Positions 53,664 through 64,000 of a stretch of 64,000 nucleotides of DNA are shown here, piece by piece. The stretch covers positions 1,657,001-1,721,000 of the forward strand of contig NC_090118.1 in the NCBI RefSeq assembly GCF_023973825.1, given 5' to 3'. Every line of letters begins with the position of its first letter. Position 1 is the stretch's first letter. Source of the DNA: Plasmodium brasilianum (Eukaryota; Apicomplexa; Aconoidasida; Haemosporida; Plasmodiidae). The notes beneath the pieces were generated by a model. The model was not told the origin of the DNA and did no database searches. It was given only the letters and a program-made list of their open reading frames with translations. The translations under genes were made by a program, and so were the position numbers.

Positions 53664-54619
53664 ATGATGTATAAAAAAATTAAATTACTTCTTTTTATAA
53701 AAATTAATGCTTTTCTTCTTTTATCGTGGACTTTTCCATTTAACAATGTGGTATAACGATATAACATAAGCATATATTGTATTATTTATATTTTTAGTGT
53801 TTTTTATTAAATGACACTATTACTTAGCATTAAATTTTTTACTAAATTAAATAGTAAATATTTGTTTTGTTTTTTTAGAATACTTCTATTAATTTCCTGA
53901 ATGAGAACTATAATCTTGCTGGAAAATTGAGTAAAAGTAATTATCGATTACTTGGAAAATATAAGCACGACAAGGATTCAAGTATTGTGACGTTAAAAGA
54001 AGATACATTAAACAATAGAGTGCGCACAAAAAATCATATATATAATGATAAAAAAGAGACAAAAGGAAAACACAAGCAGTCCAATAGAATATTATTAAAT
54101 AAGGCACAATACTATACAGAATTTATAGATTATAATAATGGAATGTTTGACGGAAAGCATTTCCATTTTGAAAGAAAATTTATGAAAAAAAAAGATTATG
54201 ATAATTTTGTCGAGAAAAAAAAAAGAACTCGTGATATAGCTTTAAAAAAAATAAAATTTAGAAGTTACGGATTTGGAATTGCTACGTTTTTGATTTTTTT
54301 CTTGTTGGGATTTGGATTACCCATATCGTATGGATATGAGATGGTTAAGGATGCAACTTTTACACCATTTAAAAGTTGTTGGGAATTTATATATAACAAT
54401 TTAGGTCTAAAACAAATTATAGAAGCAATAAAATCTTTAGTAAACCAAGAATCAGGAGGAGGAGCATTATCACAGGCAGGAGTACCAGGAGTAGAATATT
54501 TTTATATAGGAATATTTTGCCTACTTATTATTGTATTAGCTATCATACTTATAGTAACAATTCCTAAGATATTAAGAAATAATGAAAAATATAAAAAAAT
54601 TAAGTATATGACTCAGTGA
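53664..54619 (+). CDS. fam-l/fam-m exported protein, class A
   Basis: Exons 53664-53750 and 53879-54619 join in phase 0 across a 128-base intron (GTATAA..TTTTAG) to give 275 residues. Two ATGs stand in tandem (53664, 53667). The first gives the usual 29-codon exon, while the second aligns better with the MEQKIK start of siblings. Exon 1 (KKIKLLLFIKINAFLLLSW) is the signal segment, but the usual CHFNNDV end is shortened to FPFNNV. Exon 2 has the export-like motif NYRLLGKYK, then NKAQYYTEFIDYNNG, core MFDGKHFHFERKFMKKKDYD, helix 1 (IATFLIFFLLGFGLPIS), a long loop with one Cys and a Gly-rich patch (ESGGGALSQAGVPG), helix 2 (IGIFCLLIIVLAIILIV) and tail KILRNNEKYKKIKYMTQ. It heads the last doublet, whose partner is unusually far away. 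Confidence 0.9.
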
Positions 54620-56847
54620 ATTGAATAATAAATATTTTTTTTTCTATAAGAATACTATCAATATGATGCAATAACAGTGATACTTTTATCTATATATTTT
54701 TAATATTCATAACTATTATTTCTACAATTTTATAGATGCACATGCGTATAGCTCTTCATTTTTATAAGGAATGGTAATAAAATATGTTCGTTCTTTTGCT
54801 AATTTCAATGTTTTAATGTTTTTCATTTTGAATAATAAATTATTATTACAGAAAAATTAAATGTTATTGCTTAATATTTATATTTGTTTAAAATAGAATT
54901 TTTAAAAAAATTTATGTATATGAGGTTAAATTAATATAACTTTATTGATGTCGTTTTACAATTTATATTTTGAATGAAAAATAATTGTTCTATATTTTTT
55001 ATCATCTTCAAGCTTAATATGATTATTGTAGTTCTAATAAGAAAAATATATAACTAGCTTTATATTAAAAAATATTACGTTTTCTTTTGTAATTGATGAA
55101 ACGATGTAAGTATATAATGTTACAATGCTATACACATATATATATATTTTACTCAATATAAAAAACAAAATATTTATTTTATTAAATATATATATTCCTT
55201 TTGACTTCTTAAGAGATGTTAGTTTTTTTTTTTTTGTCTTATGGTATATCTCGGAAATTATATATATAATAAAATAATATCCATTTAAAATAAGCTTCTG
55301 AGTTTAGGTAGAACGGTTAATATTTTTATTTTATTATTGCTAATATTTTATTTTTTAATATTATGCCTATTATTAAATATACAATTAATTTTTTTAGTAA
55401 ATGAAAAATATAAATCTTACACATTTAAGAAAATGATATACCTTTATATTTATGTACTTAAAAAAAAAAAAAAATTTAAAGAAAAATAACATGAATTTTA
55501 AGTTTATTTTTTTAATCTATAAAAGAACTTTTAATTTATAGCTTATACTTTTAATATATTAACCAAAACAATTTTTTTATTACTGAAATATATTTTAAAT
55601 TAAAAATAAATTATTAATAATATGAAGAATTCGTAAGCAAACGAAAGTACAATTTTTATGAATTAATTCGGTTAAAAATATTTGAACATGTTATTGCATA
55701 AACAAATTAATAAGAAAATGTTTTATTATTATTTTTATAATATTTGTTGTTACATACATGATTATGCCGTTCACAACGTATGTATAATAAGGTAAAATTA
55801 ATAACAAGTATTAAAAAAATATAAAAAACTACATAAGTTTTTAATATATATTAGAAATATGAAGTACATGCTAAGCATTTTTGTCTTTACCAAATTTATG
55901 GTAACTATAAAGAAAAGGTCATAAAAAATAATATTGAGTATTTTTTCATCATACAAAAATTTTTATTTGTCCTTTTTATTTGAATAAGCCAATCTTTTAA
56001 TAATGTGTTATAATGTTAGTATTACATATTTCTTGTTTCTTTATTTTTTTTAATTTTTTTTATTCCTCTTTTAATAAGTATGTAATAAATGTTAATACAT
56101 ATTACTGTGTAAAAAATCTACATTTATGTCATAGTGTTGTCTTATATATTTACGTTTTAAAATTTTTTTTTTTTACGATAATGAAAATATGATATACAAA
56201 AATATTTTTATGCAACTGGTTCTTGAATCACGTTCTATTTATGGTAACCTTTTCTTTGAATAATTTTTATATAATTATTTTTGCAACTCTTATAAATTTT
56301 AAATACTTTCTCTTAAGTTTCATTTATCGAATTTATTAATATATATTCCCTTATATGTAACCTTTATACTACTAAGTATACTACTTTTTAATGTATATAA
56401 TATTAACTGTAATTTTTATATAAAAACCTCATTGAGAATGACAGTTTACATTGTGAAATCTTCTATTATATCTGTTTATTACTTTTTATATATTTTGTAA
56501 GGATTCTCTAGTTGCTCAAAATTCCTTAATTTCATTTATTTTCTTTCATTGTAAACAGTTACGCATACAACATTTGACTGGATTAAACTATATAGAAGAA
56601 AATAAATATGTATATATATACTCAAAAATAATAAATTATTTTTTATTTTTTTCGTAAAAATGTAATTTACAAATTGTGGTATAATATTCGCACAATTATG
56701 TACAATATATATTAACCTTATATAAAATGAATAAAGTGAAAGATGTTATAATACTACAGCTGTTTTTAAGGTGGAAACAAATAAGTAATTTACTTTTGTA
56801 GGTGGTAAAATCTGTGGTATATTAGAGTGAGAAGTTACAGCGGACAT
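54620..56847. other. Left part of the enlarged doublet spacer
   Basis: No gene. The first 600 bases match the normal spacer, including a 3' flank block near 54789-54845. Beyond about 55.3 kb the sequence departs from the other spacers and leads into the PIR relic. Confidence 0.45.
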
Positions 56848-57402
56848 TTATTTATTATGTGCTTTTTTAAATTTGTTTAACTCTTCACGAAATTCGTCAT
56901 TTTTATATCCTGAGCATCATTTATAATGTTTAGTATGAAAATTATAGTGATTTCCAATTATCGCTTCCATTATCGTTAGGTTTATCGTGTTTACTACTGA
57001 AGCTATTCAAATACTCATGATAACTGTATAGATTTTTAAGATTTTCTAGAATACGAGAATTAATTATTTTTATTTCTTGCTTACATGTATCATTAATAAA
57101 TCCTGTTATATCAACTTTAATTTTATTAAACAAATTATATTTATTATGAAAATTACCATTATTTAGTAGATATTTCAATTATTTAAATCTATCATGAGCA
57201 TCAGGTTCGTCCTTCTGCGAATATATACTATTTAAGTACTCACTGAACGTTGGACATTAAGAGAAAAAATCTGAATAAATAGAATTATCTAAATCTGTTG
57301 AATAAATAGTACTACAAAGGGTATTATTAATTTCTCAATTTTGGGAGGTGAATGAATTAAATTTTTCTTTATATTTAAGAAACGTTTTCACTGTATCGTC
57401 CT
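56848..57402 (-). pseudogene. PIR-family gene relic, antisense inside a fam doublet
   Basis: Reading leftward from an acceptor (TTTTATTTTTAG ending at 57403) the frame gives DDTVKTFLKYKEKFNSFTSQN, TGA, EINNTLCSTIYSTDLDNSI, TAA, CPTFSEYLNSIYSQKDEPD, TAA, then LKYLLNNGNFHNKYNLF and DITGFINDTCKQEIKI up to a stop at 56942. After a frameshift it reads CSGYKNDEFREELNKFKKAH to a TAA at 56848. The spacing of the Cys residues and the FREELNKFKKA ending look like the N-terminal extracellular part of a PIR protein, the largest multigene surface family of Plasmodium. Three stops and a frameshift make it non-functional. Exon 1 and the membrane/cytoplasmic exons were not found. The PIR assignment is by pattern, not search. 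Confidence 0.6.
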
Positions 57403-59599
57403 AAAAATAAAACAAAAAATTATAATATATAAATGGAAAAAATAATATTTTTTGAAAAAAAATATTTATTTCATTTAAAGAACACCAAATTTTTGTAAAA
57501 ACATGATACTCATTTGAATATAAGGGAAAAATAAAATATGAGTTCTAAACATTGTAGGATGTCATTGTATTAAATAAACGTTAATTGGGTAGCAAAAATT
57601 CAATTCATATCAAATTATTTGTATATGTAAAAAAATGATATATTATATGTTGATTTTTTATAAATTTATTTTTTTGATACACTGAATTTTAAAAATAATT
57701 TCTTAACTAAAAATACTCTTTAGTTTTTAGTTAAAATTGAAATAAGTCAGTATTGTGTGAATAGTATAAGAGAATAATATTTTAATTGTAAATATGATAA
57801 TTTCAAAAAAGGGATTACTTTACATTTATTAAAACATATTCCAGAGTACCATACACTTTACAATTATTTTTGTAAAAAAGTGTATTATATAATTTTATTG
57901 AAATGTTATACAATAAAATAAAATATTATTAGTACATATTCACATAAAAAGAATATCGTATTGAAATATCTACTTATTAATATACTTATATCACTTAAAA
58001 TATCATATGTACGTAAATTTAATCTCTTCGGAAGGTATAGAATATTATCTTTTATTAACTTTTATTCGTTACTAAGGATAAATAATACATGTCAAATTAT
58101 TTCAGTTTTTATTATACTATTATATTGATTTATATGTTTGTTAAGAAAAACTTCTTGATTATAGCTGTAATAGAAATTTAAAAGTATATGAAAATATAAT
58201 TTAACTAAAATTTTAATAAAAAAATATATAGAAAATAAAAGAACTTTGTAATTTAAATATATGATTCTTCAGAAAAAACGCCTTTAATAATAAATGTATT
58301 TTCAAAAAGAGAGATTATATCGTATATTTATAGACTATTCCACTAATTTTACCCATTATATTACGTAGGGAAGTTAAAATCTTAGTTTCTTTTACATCTT
58401 ATAAATGTGAAATAATAAGTGTATATTGAAGATATGTTCTTATTAAGTATCGAATACTTTTTATAATTCACTAAATTGAGGATTCTAACATATTTCTATT
58501 AAATAAATAGTTGAAATCATTTATTATTTTATTATAGTTCCTAATTATAGTTCTATTTACATTTTGATCGAGCTATTTGAATATATATTATTTTGATAAT
58601 AAATAAATTTATTATATTTTTTTTTTTTGTTGATAAATTTGTTGAGTTTTAAATAAACATGTAGTATACATTGATTACTACTAATTTATTTATATTTGTA
58701 ACGCGTAAATCTTAAATATAATATAAGCAAAAAGAAAAAAAAATTAATTATATTTTGCGGATGATTTATAAATGGATATTCTGTTCTCAGTTTACAGATA
58801 AAAAATAGTAAACATTTATTAGTGTAATTTTGTTTTTAGTTGAAATTTTATATAGAGAATAATTAATGTTGCATATTAGTATGTAGTTACAATAATTCTA
58901 ATTATATCTTTATTCAATATATTATATATACAATAACGTAGAATATTGTTTTAACGTTATATTATGAAACTTAAATATTTTTGAAAAAAAATATAGATAC
59001 CCAAAAAGGATATATATATTTCCATTCTTGAATGTAATAAAGAAATACATTTTTGATCTAAGGTTATTCTGATTTTAATACAATTTAAATAAAAATTACT
59101 CTATATATTTATTATTTTTTTTTTTTCATTATTTTTTATTATATTTTTTATATATATATATGCATAATTAAAATTAAAAAAAATGTTGTATTGATGAAAT
59201 TACAGAATTTTCATTTAGCACTAATAGTATTATTTATATATAATAAAAAGTGTTTCTCTATGAAATTATATTAAAAAAAAAAAATTAGTGTACACTTATA
59301 TATATATTTTTATTCATAGATTATTTAAGCATTTTTATGTTTAATTTCTAAGATATGTAATGTTATAATATAATGAATATGTTTAAATTGTAGTTAACGC
59401 AAAAACTTTTAATAATATAAAAAGGGAAGGTTATACATAATATTTTTTTCTTTAGTTATTATTACTATTATTTTATTATTATAACAATTAATATCTTGTT
59501 GTCTATAACAAGTTTTTCTGAAAAGAATGTTTATGGAATTAAATTTTTTTTAATAGTAACTCATCAAATCGTTATTATTCTCATTATATATTGAACAAT
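57403..59599. other. Right part of the enlarged doublet spacer
   Basis: No gene. It should contain any upstream PIR exon, but none is evident. Near 58395-58430 (ATAAATGTGAAATAATAAGT) the sequence resumes the normal doublet-spacer pattern. Confidence 0.45.
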
Positions 59600-59624
59600 C
59601 TATTCTCTATATTCTCTATATTAT
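59600..59624 (+). promoter_or_regulatory. Conserved upstream box of the locus at 60036
   Basis: TATTCTCTATATTCTCTATA, a doubled core as at 53243, about 435 bases before the ATG. Confidence 0.45.
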
Positions 59625-60035
59625 ATAGAATATAGAAAATATATATCATATTAACTAAATATTTCCCTATATGATAAAAAAATGTATTTTTTTACTTTAC
59701 ATTAAAAATGTTTAATAAAAAAATTATTTAATTACACGAATATATTAAAAAAATATTTTATGTATATAATAATGAATTATAAAAAAATCATTTTAATTAA
59801 AATTACATTTTACTTAATAATATTAAGAAAACATTTTATAATATATATATTTAATGTTATTTTACATCTCTGTAAAAAACATTATAATTATATACAATAT
59901 ATTTTTTACGGAAAGGTAGTAAATATAGAAAAAATAATCAAATAAATTGTATATAATTTTTTATCATTAGAAGAATTTTATGTATTTGTTATTATTTTTC
60001 TTACTTAATACATTGAAATGCTGAAATTCTATATC

Positions 60036-61054
60036 ATGGAAAAAAATATTAAATTATTATTTCTTAATATTTCAGCGTTTATATTTTTAACATGGTTATT
60101 CCATTTTAGCATTGATAATGTATGATAATACCATTTACTCATATATGTACAATTTATATTTTTGTTGTTATATTTTTATATATTCAGTTTTTTAACATGA
60201 AACTATTTATTTTCTAAATAGCTAATATTTGATTTTTTCTTTTTCAGAGCACGCTTAACAAATTTTTAAAAGATAACTCTAATAATGATAGTAAATTAGA
60301 TGGAAAATATTATCGATTATTAGTAATACATAAAGAAGAAAGTGATTTAAATATACTAGGGTTAAAACAAGACATGTCAAATAGTGGAGTGAAAAAAAAA
60401 AAATATTTATCTAATAATGAAGGTGAAACCCCAGAAAAAAAGAAGCATTCATATAAAAGTTCATCAGAGAGTATAAAAGTTCATAGGAATGCTATGAAAA
60501 AAGAAGCAAAAATATTTGAAACAAAAAAACATTCCAGTATTGAAAAAAAAATATTTAAAGAACTTGATTTTGAAGATTTTCTTAAAAGAAACAGGATGAT
60601 TAGTAATAAGATTTATAAAAAAATAATGTGCAAAAAGCTAGCATTACGAATTGCTTTACCGTTGTTTTTGTTCTTGTTGTTATTAACTATACTCATAACA
60701 GATTTTACATGGGGTGTGGTAGATGGAAATAAAGGATTGTGGGGTGCATTAGGATTATCGAAAATTCTAAAAGGCTGGGCAGATTATACTGAAGAATGGT
60801 GGTTAAAGAAAATGTTAGATTGGTTAAAAGAAAATTCATCATGGTTTTGGAGGCATAATTCAATTTTTGATGAAGTTACGCGTACAGGTTGTACTGCAAC
60901 AGATGTTTGTACAGGTTGCATATTAGGACAGTTATTTGGTATTATAATATATGTTATACCTTTCATTTTATTAGCTATCACAGTTATATCAGGAATTATC
61001 TATTACCATAAAAAAGTTAAAAAATATGAAAAAATTAAATTCAGGAAAAGATAA
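60036..61054 (+). CDS. fam-l/fam-m exported protein, class B, Trp/Cys-rich loop
   Basis: Exons 60036-60119 (28 codons, one fewer than the siblings) and 60248-61054 join in phase 0 over a 128-base intron (GTATGA..TTTCAG) to give 296 residues, the longest fam protein here. The export-motif region is altered: YYRLLVIHK keeps RxL but lacks the basic fifth residue of RLLAK. The class B core IFETKKHSSIEKKIFKELDF and FLKRNRMISNKIYKK follows, then helix 1 (IALPLFLFLLLLTILIT). The inter-helix loop of about 90 residues is unusually rich in Trp (EEWWLKK, DWLKENSSWFWR) and ends with four clustered Cys (TGCTATDVCTGC, counting the preceding and following ones). Helix 2 (IIIYVIPFILLAITVISGI) and tail YYHKKVKKYEKIKFRKR complete it. 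It is the partner of the class A gene at 53664. Predicted membrane protein; export is less certain than for its siblings. Confidence 0.9.
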
Positions 61055-64000
61055 AACTAATAATAAGAAATATTTTTTATTTTATAAAGTATTTAATATG
61101 AAGTTATAATTATAATATATTTAGTTACATATCTATTAGACTTCCTCATAATTGCTTATATTTTATAAATATACATACAGATAAGTCGTTTTTTAGTAAA
61201 GAACTGTACAGCATATAATCTCACTTTTTTTAAACTTGAATTTCTAATATTTTTGAATTTTCATTATAAAATATTGTTTGAGATTGAATAATTTATATGG
61301 TTTAGTGTTTATTTTTATATATTTAAATAGGTCGTCTTTAAAAATAAGTATACACATATATGTGCGTTAAAGTGAATGTAAAATAGCACAATTTACATAA
61401 TTTTACTAAAGTATTTTAATTTAATTTTTATTTAAAAATGATAGATTTCTGTTTATTATCCTGTTCTAATATGAATCTATTATTTTATCCTGTTGTGAAG
61501 AAAATTTATAATTACCATCATAATAGGAATAAATTTGTCTTGATTGGTATTTAACAAAAAGTAAGTGAATACATGTCGTATTTTTATATGTATATATATA
61601 TTTCTTATATCTTGGAGAATGATTAATATTAATATTTATTCTATAAAATAAGAGTATGAGAAGAATTTTATTGAATATAACTACTGTAGAAATTTTTTGA
61701 ATGTACATTTATTTCAATTTGCATTATATAACTTTGAAGTTAAAAATATATAATTATAATATATTATTATTAAATTATAATTATTGTATTCGTTTAAACA
61801 ATTATATATTTTTTATATATCTAATACAGAATGAATAGATAAAAACATTAATTGTAGTATTATGGTTCCTTATTGAAATTTTTATTCAATTTTGCATTAA
61901 AAGTATTATATATATATATATCTTAAAAATTTATAAATTAAATACATATATTTTTCATTTTTTATATATCTAATGTATTGAATTAATGAAATAAATGTAA
62001 TAATATTTTAATGAATGATATATATAAATTATTGTTTTTGATTTTTCATAATATTATAATTTTTAAGAAAGTGAATATATACGCAAAAAGAAAAAGTAAC
62101 AGTAATTGTACAGAAAATAAATAAATAATTTCTAAAAAAATATAATATGTGTACGTATTTCTTTACATTTATTTCCTATTTTTTATATTTCTAAATATAT
62201 TAAGAAATGAGCTAACATTGTTTAAATGGTATATAATAATATACATAATTTATATTATCTATTAGTAATTTATTCATATTAATAGTGATAACTTTTTAAA
62301 TAAAATGAAGTTCAAAAAAAAAATATTTTTATAGATAATTCGTAGATATGTATCATTTATTTCCTAAGATAATTTATAATAAGATTTATTAAAAAGGTTA
62401 CTCTTTTTTTTTTTTTTTAACGTTGTGTTATTAAAAAAGTTAAGGTTTCCCATAGTAGTTCTTGATAATAATATCCTTTTATTGAATATTATTTTTTATA
62501 TATTTAAATGAAAATAAAAATATAATATTAATAATTCATTTAATTATATCTCTTATATAAACGTTAAAAAGTATTCTGTAGTCGAACATCACGTGCCTAT
62601 ATTAATCCTTTTAAAAGTATACTTAAGAACTGGAGAAAATTATTCGAGTAGGCATATTTGTTTCTGAAAAGGGAGAATGGAAATTCTGATAATGGGAATT
62701 TTAATACAAAGTGCATATTATTATATTAATATTAACTATTGATTTATTTTACTAAAATATTTTCTTCTATATATATAATATATATATATGTATGTAGAAT
62801 AATAATAATACGATAATGCTTTTTTTTTGGTGAGGTTAGAAAGTATAATTGTATTCCTGCTTAGTTAAATTTCTAAAAAATATAGATGAAATGAGATATA
62901 AAATAGATAAATAATAAAGTTTATTAGGTCATTTTATTATACGTTTAGATACACAAGTATACTAAAGTAAGTAAGTTTTTAGTTATAATTTGTAGCATAT
63001 TAATGTGGGCTACATATCATTAGCTTTATATTAATCAGTATGTATTAGTAGGAAATTTGAGTGTTCAAAAAGTAAAATTATTTTAATAGATCTATTTTTT
63101 ATAATTTATAGTTAATTAATTATGTCATATTTTTGAAAAAATATTATAATATAATTGCCTCGTCCTATATTTTTCACCTGAATATAAATATTTAATAATA
63201 AAAATTATTATATTACATAGAAGTGTAAAATAAAATAACAATTAATTAAGAACATTCCTATAGGTTAAGTCAAAGATAAGTACTACAAAAATATTCTTTC
63301 GTATAAGGCATAATAACTATTTATGTAAAAAGAACTATATAAAAGAAAGAAGAGTTATGATAATAAAATTGTTATATAATTAAAAAAACTTATTTTTTAG
63401 TAATTATTCATATTTTTTTATACTATTAGCTTTTCATATATTTTTATTTTTATTGTATACGTGAAGTTGAGTATATAATAATAAAATTCCTCTTTACTAG
63501 AGTCCACCAAAGGGAGAATTAATAAAATACTTTTAATATGCATAACATTATAATCGAAAATGAATTAAACTATTCACCAAAAAAATAAAAGAATAAACCT
63601 CTTTTTGAGTTAACTTTATATTATGTTTTGAATTTTTTTGTGTAATATTGTACTTTAAAATTTATATTTCTTGTTTTTTAATTGTTATTAATTATTTACA
63701 TGTATATATATCGAGCGAAAATGCATTACAAGTGTGCATATATTCCTTAAAAGTTCTTTAGTTCATATATTAACATTTCCCTCTTATCTCACTTTTTTAA
63801 TTCTCTCATTAACTACGCTTTTGTGCTTTTCTTTCTTTTTTGTAATTAATTTATGAAAAATCAAGATCAAAAAATAAGAAATTATTAAATTCGAATGGAA
63901 TTACTATTTGAGCGAGTTTTAAAAAATATGAAAATGTAATATTGCATTTTACAGTTGTGGAAAAGTGACTGAATTAACAATATAACATTCAACTGATATA
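61055..64000. other. Intergenic to window end
   Basis: No gene. The 3' block with CAATTTACATAATTTTAC lies near 61385-61405, and the distal block about 1.56 kb after the stop is near 62610-62700 (AAAGTATACTTAAGAACTGG). The minus-strand frame at 61466-61708 is AT-driven. No next upstream box is reached before the end. Confidence 0.5.

Noticed and set aside
53889..54107. Minus-strand open frame over the start of the last class A exon
   Set aside because: Shadow of the sense exon.
56942..57178. Calling the 78-codon minus frame an intact small gene
   Set aside because: It is the longest open piece of a larger frame with in-frame stops and a frameshift on both sides, and it lacks a real start codon context.
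59760..59945. 61-codon plus-strand frame 90 bases before the last class B start
   Set aside because: It lies in the conserved upstream region shared with other loci, where the frame is not kept.
60784..60981. Minus-strand frame over the last fam gene
   Set aside because: Shadow of the Trp/Cys-rich loop and helix 2.
1..64000. Telomere repeats, tRNA, rRNA, CRISPR arrays or transposons
   Set aside because: No GGGTTYA-type heptamer tract, cloverleaf with CCA-type boxes, rRNA core or transposase-like frame was seen. CRISPR is not expected in a eukaryote, and the simple repeats are AT dinucleotides.

Overview
The window is a subtelomeric block from a malaria parasite. The DNA is extremely AT-rich, the genes have a very short first exon and an intron of 119-131 bases with GT..AG borders, and every recognisable gene belongs to an exported or surface-antigen family of Plasmodium chromosome ends. 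The dominant genes are two-transmembrane proteins of the fam-l/fam-m group, which as far as I know is expanded only in Plasmodium malariae and its close relative P. brasilianum/P. malariae-like. An STP1 gene and a PIR relic fit the same origin. No housekeeping gene, tRNA, rRNA or telomeric heptamer array is visible.

Layout. Ten fam-l/fam-m loci lie on the + strand: one truncated by the left edge (2-571), seven complete (12760-13629, 16119-17114, 28906-29763, 32391-33370, 49995-50967, 53664-54619, 60036-61054) and two adjacent pseudogenes (42857-43821, 46542-47443). Five carry a GKHFHFEKKW-type core (here 'class A') and five an IFETKKYS/KKIFKELD core ('class B'). I cannot tell from memory which class is officially fam-l and which fam-m. 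Eight of the ten form A-then-B doublets, with members 2.5-2.6 kb apart in three of the four. The fourth spacer is 5.4 kb because it holds an antisense PIR relic (56848-57402). On the - strand, 3982-6528 encodes an intact four-exon STP1 protein of 748 residues.

The rest is intergenic, but it is patterned. Each fam locus whose upstream region is in the window has a TCTATATTCTCTA-like box, about 415-435 bases before the ATG in eight of nine cases. Shared blocks recur about 150-400 bases and about 1.5 kb after the stop codons. A stretch of roughly 15 kb appears twice in tandem (about 12.3-28.2 kb and 28.5-42.3 kb). Each copy holds an A/B doublet, a relatively GC-rich element of unknown nature (about 20.7-22.9 and 35.4-37.6 kb) and the relic of a third exported-protein gene.

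The genes are not a pathway. They look like a recombining reservoir of exported and surface proteins. Family names rest on recognition of conserved motifs, while introns, lesions and repeats were read directly from the sequence.
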